Below, piece by piece: positions 6,551-6,711 of a DNA stretch of 6,711 nt. The DNA is taken from NCBI GenBank assembly GCA_019240015.1, contig JAFAZB010000403.1:1-6711 (forward strand), written 5' to 3'. Made by a program: the position numbers and the translations under genes. Position 1 is the first letter of the stretch, and each line of letters starts with the position of its first letter. Origin of the DNA: Solirubrobacterales bacterium. GTDB lineage: Bacteria > Actinomycetota > Thermoleophilia > Solirubrobacterales > Solirubrobacteraceae. The notes beneath the pieces are model-generated. The model made no database searches. It was given only the letters and a program-made list of their open reading frames with translations, and was not told where the DNA came from.

Positions 6551-6711
6551 GCGAGTTCCTGCCGCCCGATGCGATGACGCTCCAGGCGGCGGGCCAAGCG
6601 CTATCCCGTAGCCTGGAGGCCTACGAGCGAGGGGTGCAGGAGACCGACCGCACCTTCTATGACACGTTCGACGGGCTGCTGCATCAGGCGGGATTGTCGG
6701 TCGTGCACGAG
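6547..6711 (+). CDS. Probable CYTH-like (possibly CYTH-CHAD) protein, 3'-partial
   Basis: An open frame begins at GTG 6547 in a GTGA overlap with the argD stop and runs to the window end (55 codons, no stop). Its base composition is like its neighbours'. The first 30 residues look helical (TLQAAGQALSRSLEAYERGV), followed by TDRTFYDTFDGLLHQAGLSV at 33-52. The R-x-x-YDTFD-x-x-L-x-x-AGL pattern is typical of the second strand region of CYTH/triphosphate tunnel proteins, especially the degenerate CYTH segment in front of CHAD domains. CYTH enzymes hydrolyse or bind triphosphate compounds; CHAD domains bind polyphosphate. The N-terminal ExExK motif of catalytic CYTH enzymes is not seen, so activity is doubtful. 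An ATG at 6574 is an alternative start; neither has a clear Shine-Dalgarno, and I prefer 6547 because it repeats the overlap pattern. It is not ArgF. Family assignment rests on one motif. Confidence 0.6.
   Translation, partial: MSEFLPPDAMTLQAAGQALSRSLEAYERGVQETDRTFYDTFDGLLHQAGLSVVHE

Noticed and set aside
2301..6560. Terminators, riboswitches, attenuators or operators at gene junctions
   Set aside because: All junctions overlap, leaving no room for such elements, and I saw no convincing hairpin followed by a T-run.

Overview
The window is a dense, single-strand block of housekeeping genes from a high-GC bacterium. GTG starts are frequent, GC-rich third codon positions dominate, and there is no intergenic DNA. 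The gene order pheT-argC-argJ-argB-argD is the classic actinobacterial arrangement, as in the mycobacterial and streptomycete pheST-arg clusters. The protein sequences look divergent from those model genera. I infer an actinobacterium of a deep branch, with Thermoleophilia-like organisms my best guess; this is inference from recollected sequence style, not from a search.

Layout, all on the + strand: 1-2334 is pheT, the phenylalanyl-tRNA synthetase beta chain, with its first few dozen residues missing at the window edge. 2324-3322 is argC, 3319-4548 argJ, 4545-5393 argB and 5390-6550 argD. 6547-6711 is the first 55 codons of a gene that looks like a CYTH-type (triphosphate tunnel fold) and possibly CHAD protein, cut off by the window end. 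Every junction overlaps: 11 bp at pheT/argC, then four successive 4-bp GTGA or ATGA overlaps. This points to one transcript with translational coupling. No promoter, terminator, RNA gene, mobile element, CRISPR array or significant repeat was seen; the promoter should lie upstream, probably before pheS.

The four arg genes encode the acetylated part of arginine synthesis. ArgB phosphorylates N-acetylglutamate, ArgC reduces the acyl phosphate to the semialdehyde, ArgD transaminates it to N-acetylornithine, and ArgJ moves the acetyl group back to glutamate, giving ornithine in the economical cyclic pathway. The genes for ornithine to arginine (argF, argG, argH) and the repressor argR are not here. 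In the model actinobacterial order argF would follow argD, but here a different gene sits in that place. This is the most notable departure from the expected layout. Otherwise the region is conventional, and I do not see evidence of an undescribed system.
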